Source: Bacteriovoracaceae bacterium (GTDB lineage: Bacteria > Bdellovibrionota > Bacteriovoracia > Bacteriovoracales > Bacteriovoracaceae). From it: a DNA stretch of 15,517 nucleotides. Each line of letters opens with the position of its first letter. Positions within the stretch are counted from its first letter, which is position 1. Positions 1 to 5,684 of the stretch are shown piece by piece. The DNA lies in contig CANFNN010000033.1 of the NCBI GenBank assembly GCA_947448095.1, positions 1 through 15,517 on the forward strand, given 5' to 3'. The position numbers and the translations under genes were made by a program. Under the pieces are notes generated by a model, which saw only the letters and a list, made by a program, of their open reading frames with translations, did no database searches and was not told where the DNA came from.

Positions 1-640
1 ATCGAATGGTATTGATCTCTGTCAAAATTCCTTCAGAGGTAATTTTGAAAGCGGATAAATTTTCGATAATTTGAATTTTCCTGGATTCGAGAGATGCTTT
101 TATAGTATTGAGTAATTGCATGGGATTAATCTTATATTCAGGCCCAGCCTCATAAGCTCCTACAAATTTATCCCTAATACTTGGGGCAAGTTCTTCAGAC
201 GGCTTCCAGTTAAAATTAAATTGCTCTGGGTTAAAACCAGGAGCTTCCCAACCAATTTTCATTTCCTGAGTCTGAAAGAGGGTCAGAGAAGTCGATTTTT
301 CAAACTTAATTTCGGGAGAAGATTTTAAAATATTCTGGTAAACAAGTTCGAGAGATTCTTCTGCAAACTGGCTTAGGCTTAAGGCCTTTTCAAATCCCCA
401 TTCTTTTACCAACGCCTTATAAAAAGTCGCGCTTCCCTTAGTCAGAAAGCCTGCGTTTCTTCCACTGGCACCGGCACCAAGAGAAGCCCTATCAATCACA
501 ATGATTTTTAAATCAGGACGAGATTCAGATATCCAAAATGCTGTTGATAAACCGATATACCCAGCCCCAACTATAACAACGTCAGCTGTCATATCTGGCG
601 TGCTAAAACTGTGAGGCCTTAACCAGTGGGATGTAGTCAT
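1..640 (-). CDS. FAD-dependent oxidoreductase, DAO family (N-terminal part, cut by window edge)
   Basis: Read on the minus strand from the ATG at 640, an open frame of 213 codons runs without a stop to the left edge, so the C-terminus is missing. Residues 20-34 (DVVIVGAGYIGLSTA) form the GxGxxG dinucleotide-binding turn of a Rossmann fold, and residues 48-66 carry the IDRASLGAGASGRNAGF signature of the DAO (glycine/D-amino-acid oxidase) family, where the FAD ADP moiety sits. The family oxidises amines or amino acids and passes electrons to oxygen or a respiratory carrier; the gamma-glutamylputrescine oxidase branch has a similar N-terminus, but the substrate cannot be read here. The start is fixed by AAGGA at 650-654, nine bases upstream. 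That ribosome site is inside a 14-bp hairpin (644-675). A 79-residue gene on the same strand ends 54 bp upstream, so the two may be co-transcribed. Confidence 0.88.
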   Translation of the reverse strand, partial: MTTSHWLRPHSFSTPDMTADVVIVGAGYIGLSTAFWISESRPDLKIIVIDRASLGAGASGRNAGFLTKGSATFYKALVKEWGFEKALSLSQFAEESLELVYQNILKSSPEIKFEKSTSLTLFQTQEMKIGWEAPGFNPEQFNFNWKPSEELAPSIRDKFVGAYEAGPEYKINPMQLLNTIKASLESRKIQIIENLSAFKITSEGILTEINTIR

Positions 641-643
641 TCT

Positions 644-675
644 TTATTTTCCTTATCGCTTGATAAGGAAAATAA
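644..675 (-). promoter_or_regulatory. Perfect 14-bp hairpin burying the oxidoreductase ribosome-binding site
   Basis: Arms 644-657 and 662-675 are exact reverse complements around a 4-base loop (AAGC on the minus strand). The downstream arm contains the AAGGA ribosome site and ends three bases before the ATG at 640. No T-run follows on either strand, so it does not look like an intrinsic terminator. Folded, it should hide the ribosome site; it could equally be a palindromic protein-binding site. Confidence 0.6.
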
Positions 676-694
676 TAACTCAGAGTTCTAAGCC

Positions 695-934
695 TTAGGA
701 AGCTTTCTTAGACTTTAGTTCTGGATAAAAATCTTCCTCATACTCACTCTTGTACTTGAGGAAAAGTTGATAGTTTCCAAATTCAATTTCTGACATCATG
801 CCGATCTGTTCATCCAGAGATCGTTTGAAGCACATTTCAATGAAATTCAATTGAAATGCCCCCAAATCAGTGAAGAAATCCTCGTTCAGAGGTGTTGTTT
901 TTAACAGATCTTTCATACTTTTTGCGTGGTACAT
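695..934 (-). CDS. Small hypothetical protein, 79 residues
   Basis: I do not recognise this protein. It begins MYHAKSMKDLLKTTPLNEDF, has no signal peptide or membrane segment, and is predicted soluble and mostly helical, with an acidic middle (KSEYEEDFYPEL) and a basic C-terminal tail (KSKKAS). The start is supported by AGGAG (complement of 944-948) nine bases before the ATG. It lies 54 bp upstream of the oxidoreductase on the same strand and is divergent from the gene at 1134, so a promoter for it should lie in 935-1133. The good ribosome site and position make it likely real; function unknown. Confidence 0.65.
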   Translation of the reverse strand: MYHAKSMKDLLKTTPLNEDFFTDLGAFQLNFIEMCFKRSLDEQIGMMSEIEFGNYQLFLKYKSEYEEDFYPELKSKKAS

Positions 935-1133
935 GAGTTTCTTCTCCTAAAGCCCTACTTGCTTATCGGAAATATGCTGAAATGGGTTAAACATCTTTCA
1001 CATTTCTTTACAGATCCCAAATACAAGACCTTGCCTTACTTGACATTACCAATCAGGATTCATTGAGTTAGTTAAACAATATTTCACGACTGGACACTTT
1101 GCCTTATGATGGAAGCCTTGGGAGTATGAACAC

Positions 1134-1466
1134 ATGGATAAATTCTGGCTTAATTTTGCTTTTGAAATTGGTTTCTTTTCACTTTTAGGAATCCTCTATT
1201 ATTTCTACCAAAAAAGAAAAATAGTTCGCTACGAAGAAAACAAAACTCCAATCGTAATTAATTTTCTGATGCAAAACTGCCTGGCCGAGAAACTGGATGA
1301 ATCCCAGCCCCAGCTAGACCGACTGATTGAATCACTTGATGATTACCTTAACCATAAGATGGCAAATCCACCCCTTTCCCTGTTGAGAGAGTTCACCCAG
1401 ATGCCGGAGTGCTCACCAGAACTAAAAAAAGTTATTCTTGAAGGATTAAGAGAGCTTGAAAGATAA
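1134..1466 (+). CDS. Small membrane-anchored hypothetical protein, 110 residues
   Basis: The product has one hydrophobic N-terminal segment (about residues 5-25, FWLNFAFEIGFFSLLGILYY) followed by a basic stretch (QKRKIVR), which suggests a single-pass inner-membrane protein with its soluble part in the cytoplasm. The rest is helical and charged, with no motif I can name. GGGAG at 1120-1124 lies nine bases before the ATG. It directly precedes greB: its stop ends at 1466 and the greB ATG is at 1470, so the pair is probably one transcript and translationally coupled. TATGAT at 1105-1110 could be a -10 element, but no good -35 goes with it. Function unknown. Confidence 0.7.
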   Translation: MDKFWLNFAFEIGFFSLLGILYYFYQKRKIVRYEENKTPIVINFLMQNCLAEKLDESQPQLDRLIESLDDYLNHKMANPPLSLLREFTQMPECSPELKKVILEGLRELER

Positions 1467-1469
1467 TTG

Positions 1470-1952
1470 ATGGAAAGGAAAAATTATATAACTCCCAAAG
1501 GGCACCAGAAACTTGTCCTCGAACTCGAGCAACTTTTAAGAGTTGAGCGACCAGCAGTGACAAATCTTGTCCAGTGGGCCGCAAGCAATGGTGATAGATC
1601 TGAGAATGCTGACTATATTTATGGAAAAAGAAGACTCAGAGAAATTGATCGAAGAATAAGATTTCTTTCAGGGCGCTTAGATGCCGCCCAGATTGTTGAT
1701 CCCTCCCAAATTCAATCCACCAAAATCCAATTTGGTGCAACTGTAAATACCTTGAATGAAGCTGGTGAATCACGCATCTTTACCATCGTAGGAATTGATG
1801 AGGTTGACACAGAAAAAGGCCGAATTAGCTGGCAATCCCCTATTGGCAAAAGCCTGATTGGTAAGTCTCACGGCGATGAGGTAACAATCAAAGTTCCCGC
1901 TGGTGAAATGGTTTATGAAGTAGTATCAATCACCTATCAACCCGTTGAATGA
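1470..1952 (+). CDS. greB: Transcription elongation factor GreB
   Basis: GreB enters the RNA polymerase secondary channel and stimulates cleavage of backtracked RNA so that stalled elongation can resume. The 160-residue product has the usual two-domain layout. An N-terminal coiled coil (about 10-75) carries the GreB tip signature GDRSENADYIYGKRRLREID, with the catalytic acidic pair D42 and E45, and a C-terminal FKBP-like domain (about 85-160) follows. ERPAV and RRIRFLSGRL also match GreB rather than GreA. A TTG at 1467 is in frame just before, but the ATG at 1470 is the more natural start. The ribosome site is weak (GAAAGA at 1458-1463), which fits coupling to the upstream gene. An exported protein starts eight bases after its stop. 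Confidence 0.95.
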   Translation: MERKNYITPKGHQKLVLELEQLLRVERPAVTNLVQWAASNGDRSENADYIYGKRRLREIDRRIRFLSGRLDAAQIVDPSQIQSTKIQFGATVNTLNEAGESRIFTIVGIDEVDTEKGRISWQSPIGKSLIGKSHGDEVTIKVPAGEMVYEVVSITYQPVE

Positions 1953-1959
1953 GGATGCT

Positions 1960-2337
1960 ATGAAATTTCTTTTAATGACTGCTATTTACCTTATAACTTC
2001 AAATACCTATGCGGCACTTAATGAAATTGAGTGTGAAGGCACAGCAGACGGCCAAAACGTTTTTCTTGAGATTGAGCAATCTTTCCCATCAAGTAACGTG
2101 TTTAAAAGTGTTCGACTCTCGGTGAATGAGGAAACCTTTCAGTATCAAGTCACTTTAAATACCTATGCTGGATTTAACCAATTTAACTATCAAGGGTCGG
2201 GTCTTCGGTTGGAAGTCGATATGTGGCCAGACTCTCATCCAAGATGGGGATCAACATATCAGTCGACTTTAAGCAGTCCTGACTTAAATCATGGCTCAAG
2301 ACTCACACTGAATTGCCAGTTTCCCAACGCGAACTAA
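1960..2337 (+). CDS. Exported hypothetical protein, 125 residues
   Basis: The N-terminus MKFLLMTAIYLITSNTYA is a classic Sec signal peptide with predicted cleavage after Ala18, leaving a mature protein of about 107 residues. Two cysteines, in IECEG near the mature N-terminus and LNCQF near the C-terminus, could form a disulfide that closes a small beta-rich domain. The ATG at 1960 was chosen over an upstream in-frame TTG (1945, inside greB) because it has AGGA five bases upstream and gives a proper signal peptide. It begins eight bases after the greB stop, so it is probably the third gene of that transcript. I do not recognise a family. Confidence 0.75.
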   Translation: MKFLLMTAIYLITSNTYAALNEIECEGTADGQNVFLEIEQSFPSSNVFKSVRLSVNEETFQYQVTLNTYAGFNQFNYQGSGLRLEVDMWPDSHPRWGSTYQSTLSSPDLNHGSRLTLNCQFPNAN

Positions 2338-2350
2338 ATTTCGATAAGAT

Positions 2351-2366
2351 AGCGTCATGAGACGCT
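2351..2366 (+). terminator. Weak hairpin after the greB transcript
   Basis: AGCGTC and GACGCT form a 6-bp stem with an ATGA loop 13 bp after the stop at 2337. Only three T residues follow, so it is at best a weak intrinsic terminator. Confidence 0.25.
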
Positions 2367-2467
2367 TTGCATCCTAAGCTTAATCTCTCAGCTAAGTGAA
2401 AGTTTTTCCGGGAGCACTTTAATGGATTTTCGGGCTAGAATAGAATTTCCACTATCGAAGGAATGAT

Positions 2468-3214
2468 ATGGCTATTTTCTACAAGTTTTTATTATGCGCA
2501 GGCTGCTTTTTCACGATTCAAGCATTTGCAGAAACCAAGATGGATAAAAAAGAATCTATCAATGGTGTTTCGTTGCAATCGGGTAAAGATAACTCGACTC
2601 GAGTTTACAGCGGATCTGTTACAAAGAGTTTTCCTTATGGAATATCTTCGGTTCAAAATAGTATCGTCAACTTTCAGGATCGCTGTAACAACGAATTCAA
2701 AAGTCGTCGCAAATACACCAATAAATCCACTCCATGCAAATACCACAATGATAATCTGGTTGAGACAATCGTGCTCAAAAATATCAAAACTGGCTGGACC
2801 AAACAACCCAACGAATTAGAGCGCTATGTGCTGGGCCGCCAGGTTTATAACCGTGGAAGTTTTGGTTATTATGAATTGGTAACGATCCATCATGGAAAGA
2901 ATGAACTAAATCAAAATACAGTTACCGTCATCCAAAGAATGATGAATGACAAGGAAACTGAAAAGTATATCAAGCCGGCTTTTGAAAAAGATTCGGCTTT
3001 TGACAAGGCGACAGGGATATTCATTTTAACCGAAGTTAGTCCAAAAGAAACAACGTTGCATTACGAGTACAAAGCCCAAACAGAGCATTGGGTTCTTAAT
3101 AAGGAAGTTTCAGTTCCTCAAGTTTTTGCCTCAATCAGCAAAAGTATCAATGATTTAGTGAAGACCGTAGACAAGGAATCCTCAATCATCGCAAGAGATC
3201 TTGCCTCTAATTAA
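2468..3214 (+). CDS. Exported hypothetical protein, possibly SRPBCC/START-like fold, 248 residues
   Basis: Residues 1-21 (MAIFYKFLLCAGCFFTIQAFA) are a Sec signal peptide with predicted cleavage after Ala21. The mature part has two cysteines (in DRCNNEF and STPCKY) that could pair in the periplasm. The C-terminal half, with GIFILTEVSPKETTLHYEYKAQ followed by a long final helix (VPQVFASISKSINDLVKTVDKE), resembles the strand-strand-helix end of SRPBCC/START ligand-binding domains; this is a fold-level impression only. AAGGA at 2458-2462, five bases before the ATG, fixes the start. The gene ends at a strong intrinsic terminator (3226-3268) that intrudes into the next gene. Another frame is open over 2463-2819 but lacks signal-peptide or domain logic. 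Confidence 0.75.
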   Translation: MAIFYKFLLCAGCFFTIQAFAETKMDKKESINGVSLQSGKDNSTRVYSGSVTKSFPYGISSVQNSIVNFQDRCNNEFKSRRKYTNKSTPCKYHNDNLVETIVLKNIKTGWTKQPNELERYVLGRQVYNRGSFGYYELVTIHHGKNELNQNTVTVIQRMMNDKETEKYIKPAFEKDSAFDKATGIFILTEVSPKETTLHYEYKAQTEHWVLNKEVSVPQVFASISKSINDLVKTVDKESSIIARDLASN

Positions 3215-3225
3215 GCAAATACATG

Positions 3226-3268
3226 ACGCATGCCCTGACTTATGGTAAGTCAGAGTATGCGTTTTTTT
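3226..3268 (+). terminator. Strong intrinsic terminator overlapping the next gene's start codon
   Basis: Outer arms 3226-3233 and 3255-3262 plus inner arms 3235-3242 and 3246-3253 form a stem of 16 pairs with one mismatch (C3234/A3254), one G-U pair and a 3-base loop (TGG), followed by seven T residues (3262-3268). It begins 11 bp after the stop at 3214. The 3' arm contains the ATG (3257) of the radical SAM gene, and the T-run is its codons 2-4. Confidence 0.8.
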
Positions 3269-4153
3269 CGTACCTATATAGAAATCTCCAATATTTGTAA
3301 TCTTCAGTGCACTTTTTGTCCTGAAGTTGAACGCGATAAGAAGATTCTCTCATCTGAGCAATTTCGAAAAATCCTAAGAGAAGTTGTCCCACATACAGAT
3401 CAAGTTTGTTTACATCTCATGGGAGAGCCCCTCGCCCACCCAGAATTTGAACAAATTTTACAAATATGTAATGAAGAAAAAGCTGTGATTCATCTCACTA
3501 CAAACGGAACCTTCCTAAGCAAATTTGGGTTTGAAACATTTCTAAAAGCACCATGCTTGAGACAAATTAATTTCTCGCTTCATAGCTTTAGAGATAATTA
3601 TCCAGATAAAGATATTCGCCCTTATCTTTTTGATATCCTCCAATTTTCAAAAGAGGCTCTGGTTCAAAGACCAGAACTTTATATCAATTACAGACTCTGG
3701 AATCTGCCCTCCACAACTGGAAGCAAAGTTGAGAATCAGGATATCATCGACCATATCACCGAATTTTTTCAGATTTCAGTAAATGAAAGAGTTGATGTCG
3801 CTTTAAATAAAAGTAAAAATCTTTTAGGTCGAATCTACTTTCATTTCGACACTCGTTTTGACTGGCCTTCTTTCAATGATCCAATTCGCAGTGAACATGG
3901 GTTTTGCCATGCGCTCTCTCAACAAATAGGGATTCATGCCGATGGGACGGTCGTACCATGCTGTTTTGATAAAGAAGCAGGAATACCACTCGGCAACGTT
4001 CTCGAGCAAAGTTTTGAAGAAGTCTTAAATTCTCCTCGATTAAAAAAAATAAGAGAAGGATTTCAAAAACATAAGCTGGTCGAAGACCTGTGTCAGCGCT
4101 GTACCTATATTACCCGCTTTGATAAAAAACTTGCCCCTACATTGCCCCTCTAA
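3257..4153 (+). CDS. Radical SAM enzyme with SPASM-like C-terminal cysteines
   Basis: The N-terminus FRTYIEISNICNLQCTFCP carries the CxxxCxxC motif (C14, C18, C21) that binds the catalytic 4Fe-4S cluster cleaving S-adenosylmethionine to a 5'-deoxyadenosyl radical. HLMGEPLAHPEF (the GGEP-like SAM-binding strand) and HLTTNGT follow in the order expected for the partial TIM barrel. The C-terminal third has a SPASM-like set: GFCHA, then GIHADGTVVPCC with LGN downstream, and finally LCQRC, likely an auxiliary Fe-S site. About 298 residues is short but normal for this class. An in-frame ATG at 3242 would add five residues, but family members begin close to the YIE-x-N-x-CNL segment, so 3257 is preferred. 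Neither start has a clear ribosome site, and both lie in a terminator hairpin. The substrate is unknown and no precursor peptide is evident nearby. Confidence 0.87.
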   Translation: MRFFRTYIEISNICNLQCTFCPEVERDKKILSSEQFRKILREVVPHTDQVCLHLMGEPLAHPEFEQILQICNEEKAVIHLTTNGTFLSKFGFETFLKAPCLRQINFSLHSFRDNYPDKDIRPYLFDILQFSKEALVQRPELYINYRLWNLPSTTGSKVENQDIIDHITEFFQISVNERVDVALNKSKNLLGRIYFHFDTRFDWPSFNDPIRSEHGFCHALSQQIGIHADGTVVPCCFDKEAGIPLGNVLEQSFEEVLNSPRLKKIREGFQKHKLVEDLCQRCTYITRFDKKLAPTLPL

Positions 4154-4179
4154 AAAATTCATTCTCTTTATTTTTTTTG

Positions 4180-4208
4180 TTGATATACGGAAAAAGTACG
4201 CCTATACT
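4180..4208 (+). promoter_or_regulatory. lexA promoter, TTGATA-N17-TATACT
   Basis: TTGATA (4180-4185) and TATACT (4203-4208) are separated by exactly 17 bp, giving a predicted transcript start near 4215, about 27 bases before the lexA ATG. The 17-bp spacer is almost entirely filled by the first TACG-N7-TACG element, so a bound repressor would occlude RNA polymerase. Confidence 0.75.
4186..4200 (+). promoter_or_regulatory. Candidate LexA operator 1, TACG-N7-TACG
   Basis: TACGGAAAAAGTACG contains two TACG half-sites in direct orientation with centres 11 bp apart, located between the -35 and -10 elements. It matches operator 2 at 13 of 15 positions. That it binds LexA is inferred from its position in the lexA promoter; the direct-repeat geometry resembles the GTTC-N7-GTTC boxes of alphaproteobacteria. 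Confidence 0.6.
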
Positions 4209-4217
4209 GATTTCAGG

Positions 4218-4232
4218 TACGGATAAAATACG
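4218..4232 (+). promoter_or_regulatory. Candidate LexA operator 2, TACG-N7-TACG
   Basis: TACGGATAAAATACG lies 32 bp downstream of operator 1 (about three helical turns, so on the same DNA face), just after the predicted transcript start, and abuts the lexA ribosome site GGAG (4232-4235). Occupancy would block early elongation. Its assignment is inferred from repetition and position. Confidence 0.6.
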
Positions 4233-4241
4233 GAGAAGAGT

Positions 4242-4835
4242 ATGGCACTTACGAAAAAGCAAAAAGAAGTTCTGGATTACATCACTGAGTATGTAAGAGA
4301 GAACGACTACTCTCCGACCCAAAAAGAAATTCAGGAATTTTTTGGATTTAAGTCTCTAGGCTCAGTTCAAGACTATATCAAATATTTAACAAATGGTGGC
4401 CACCTTCTCAATGATTCGCATTCAGTTAGAGGCTTGATGCCTTCAACTGTACAGCAAAACACAGAAGAGATACCTCTTCTGGGATCAATCGCAGCAGGTA
4501 TCCCAATTGAAGCTATTGAAAATAGCGATAAGATCAGCGTACCTATGCACATGCTTGGCAAAGGTCAGTACTATGCTCTCAAGGTTAAAGGCGAGTCCAT
4601 GATAGAGGATGGAATCCTGAGTGGTGACATTGCTATTATCAAACATCAGACGCAGGCAGAAAATGGACAAATTGTTGTTGCTGTCGTCGAGAACGAAACA
4701 ACACTAAAGCATTATTTCAAAAAGACCAAACAGATTGAATTACACCCGGGCAACAAGACTATGAAACCTATTATCATCAAAGATAAAGAGTGTGAAATTC
4801 GTGGAATCATGGTGGGACTCATTCGCACTTACTAG
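4242..4835 (+). CDS. lexA: LexA repressor, SOS regulator
   Basis: LexA represses DNA-damage genes and cleaves itself when RecA filaments form. The 197-residue product has an N-terminal winged helix-turn-helix (about 1-66; SPTQKEIQEFFGFKS, then the likely recognition helix LGSVQDYIKYL) and a C-terminal S24 peptidase-like domain. The self-cleavage bond is Ala85-Gly86 in IAAGIP, the nucleophile is Ser119 in GESMIEDGI, and the base is Lys156 in ENETTLKHYFK. Both catalytic positions coincide with E. coli numbering, so the protein should be cleavable. GGAG at 4232-4235 lies six bases before the ATG. Its own promoter carries two candidate operators, implying autorepression. The recognition helix differs from the E. 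coli one, fitting a non-CTGT operator. No terminator is visible before the next gene, 58 bp on. Confidence 0.95.
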   Translation: MALTKKQKEVLDYITEYVRENDYSPTQKEIQEFFGFKSLGSVQDYIKYLTNGGHLLNDSHSVRGLMPSTVQQNTEEIPLLGSIAAGIPIEAIENSDKISVPMHMLGKGQYYALKVKGESMIEDGILSGDIAIIKHQTQAENGQIVVAVVENETTLKHYFKKTKQIELHPGNKTMKPIIIKDKECEIRGIMVGLIRTY

Positions 4836-4893
4836 TTTCTTTTTTCGTTAACACATACAGGCTTACGCTTGGTATTCGTCAAGGAGGACGTCT

Positions 4894-5091
4894 ATGATGG
4901 CACACACACTTTTTCGAAATTCTATTGAGACTATGAATGAAACTGAACTTTTTGCGAAGATTCAACTTGAACTAGTCAATCGCTATCAAGTTGATCCCAG
5001 CCTGGCCTCTGAGATGGCCTGGGATCTAATGGACATGCTCTCAGCGGTCGATGGAAATTTTGACATCTTCGAGAAATATTTCCTGCATTAA
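4894..5091 (+). CDS. Small hypothetical protein downstream of lexA, 65 residues
   Basis: A near-perfect ribosome site (AAGGAGG, 4881-4887) lies six bases before the ATG, so this is probably translated efficiently. The product is acidic, helical and soluble (TELFAKIQLELVNRYQVDPSLASEMAWDLMDMLSAVD), with no signal peptide. I do not recognise a family. It lies 58 bp after lexA with no terminator between, so read-through from the lexA promoter, and therefore SOS control, is plausible. A weaker TACG-N7-TTCG match at 4864-4878 may be chance. A compound hairpin with a T-run (5115-5178) follows its stop. Confidence 0.65.
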   Translation: MMAHTLFRNSIETMNETELFAKIQLELVNRYQVDPSLASEMAWDLMDMLSAVDGNFDIFEKYFLH

Positions 5092-5114
5092 AATAATTCT
5101 CTCTCATCAAACTG

Positions 5115-5178
5115 AAGAATTTTGGATCTACTCTCTGAAGCGAATGCTTCGAGCTCGGTTGTCCTAAATTCTTTTTTT
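5115..5178 (+). terminator. Compound hairpin with T-run between two small genes
   Basis: Outer arms 5115-5127 and 5161-5173 pair over 12 of 13 positions (one T/T mismatch, one G-U). Inside lies a second hairpin: GAAGC (5137-5141) with GCTTC (5146-5150), extended by CTC/GAG past one bulged T. Eight T residues (5171-5178, after the single C at 5171 they run 5172-5178) end the structure. It fits a terminator for the 4894-5091 gene, or an attenuator for the 29-residue frame whose ribosome site starts ten bases later. Confidence 0.5.
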
Positions 5179-5198
5179 ATAACTTTTGGAGGTCACTT

Positions 5199-5288
5199 AT
5201 GGTTTCAGATCAGGATTTATGGATAAGCAGATCACTTCTAATTTTCATGGGCAGTTTTATTTTCTTCAGTATTATTGGTGCTATTTAG
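5199..5288 (+). CDS. 29-residue single-pass membrane peptide
   Basis: A short frame starts at an ATG placed six bases after a strong GGAGG (5188-5192). The peptide has a polar N-terminus (MVSDQDLWISR) and an 18-residue hydrophobic C-terminus (SLLIFMGSFIFFSIIGAI), which is long enough to span the inner membrane. The strong ribosome site together with a clean membrane segment argues against chance. It is the third frame downstream of lexA, separated from the second by a terminator-like hairpin, and its stop overlaps by four bases the tail of the convergent DUF5522-like gene. Size and setting recall SOS-induced membrane peptides such as Caulobacter SidA (division inhibitor) and E. coli TisB (toxin), both 29 residues; there is no sequence evidence for either role. 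Confidence 0.5.
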   Translation: MVSDQDLWISRSLLIFMGSFIFFSIIGAI

Positions 5289-5662
5289 AACAGGTAGGCT
5301 TCTACCATCTCTCTCGACAGGTCTTGATTTTGAAAATGAGGCTTGAGATAGAGGTGCTTGATCACGATGTGGTTTTTTAACAAAAAACCACAGATCGTAT
5401 TTTTGATGAGTATGAGACGAATATTATCAGGGAAAAATGATTTCCAATCGACAATCGCCTGACCAGATTCTTTAAGCATGGCCTCGATTTGGGAAAAATC
5501 CTCAGAAGTAATTTCCTGAAATGTGAGGCCATGTTTTTTAAGGGTGAATCCATAGGGACAGTGCAGACAAGCAGACTTACAACAAGTCCCTTTATTTTTT
5601 AGAAACTGACTCGTAAAGACAGTATTCCCATCAGGTGTTTCATAACTAAGTTCCTTATACAT
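5285..5662 (-). CDS. Cys-rich DUF5522-like protein with an extra C-terminal region, 125 residues
   Basis: Residues 9-38 (TPDGNTVFTSQFLKNKGTCC, then KSACLHCPYG) match the DUF5522 pattern: a strand with VFT, an RG/KG turn, and four conserved cysteines C27, C28, C32 and C35 in CC-x3-C-x2-CP. These could bind zinc or an Fe-S cluster. DUF5522 proteins are usually very short; here about 80 residues follow, ending in HLYLKPHFQNQDLSREMVEAYL, which faintly resembles the acetyl-CoA-binding turn and helix of a GNAT fold without its glycines. The start lacks a Shine-Dalgarno sequence; a TATACT (complement of 5671-5676) puts transcription within two or three bases of the ATG, so the message may be nearly leaderless. 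Divergent from the gene at 5685. Confidence 0.72.
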   Translation of the reverse strand: MYKELSYETPDGNTVFTSQFLKNKGTCCKSACLHCPYGFTLKKHGLTFQEITSEDFSQIEAMLKESGQAIVDWKSFFPDNIRLILIKNTICGFLLKNHIVIKHLYLKPHFQNQDLSREMVEAYLF

Positions 5663-5670
5663 ATTTTCTA

Positions 5671-5678
5671 AGTATAAT
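5671..5678. promoter_or_regulatory. Overlapping divergent -10 elements
   Basis: On the plus strand TATAAT (5673-5678) ends six bases before the ATG at 5685, so a normal start site would be the A of the ATG itself. On the minus strand TATACT (complement of 5671-5676) ends eight bases before the ATG at 5662. The elements share four base pairs. Neither has a convincing -35. Confidence 0.4.
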
Positions 5679-5684
5679 TAAAAA

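Noticed and set aside
1040..1045. TTGACA as -35 for the gene at 1134
   Set aside because: No acceptable -10 lies 16-18 bp downstream; TATGAT at 1105 is too far from it.
2463..2819. Plus-strand 118-codon frame overlapping the exported protein at 2468
   Set aside because: The overlapping frame at 2468 has a proper ribosome site, a signal peptide and full length to a terminator; this one does not.
4864..4878. Third LexA-type box, TACG-N7-TTCG, before the 65-residue gene
   Set aside because: One half-site is changed, the A-rich spacer is missing and no promoter surrounds it; likely chance.
5186..5380. Plus-strand 64-codon frame beginning inside the ribosome site of the 29-residue peptide
   Set aside because: It has a non-ATG start, destroys the logic of the GGAGG site and runs antisense through the DUF5522-like gene.
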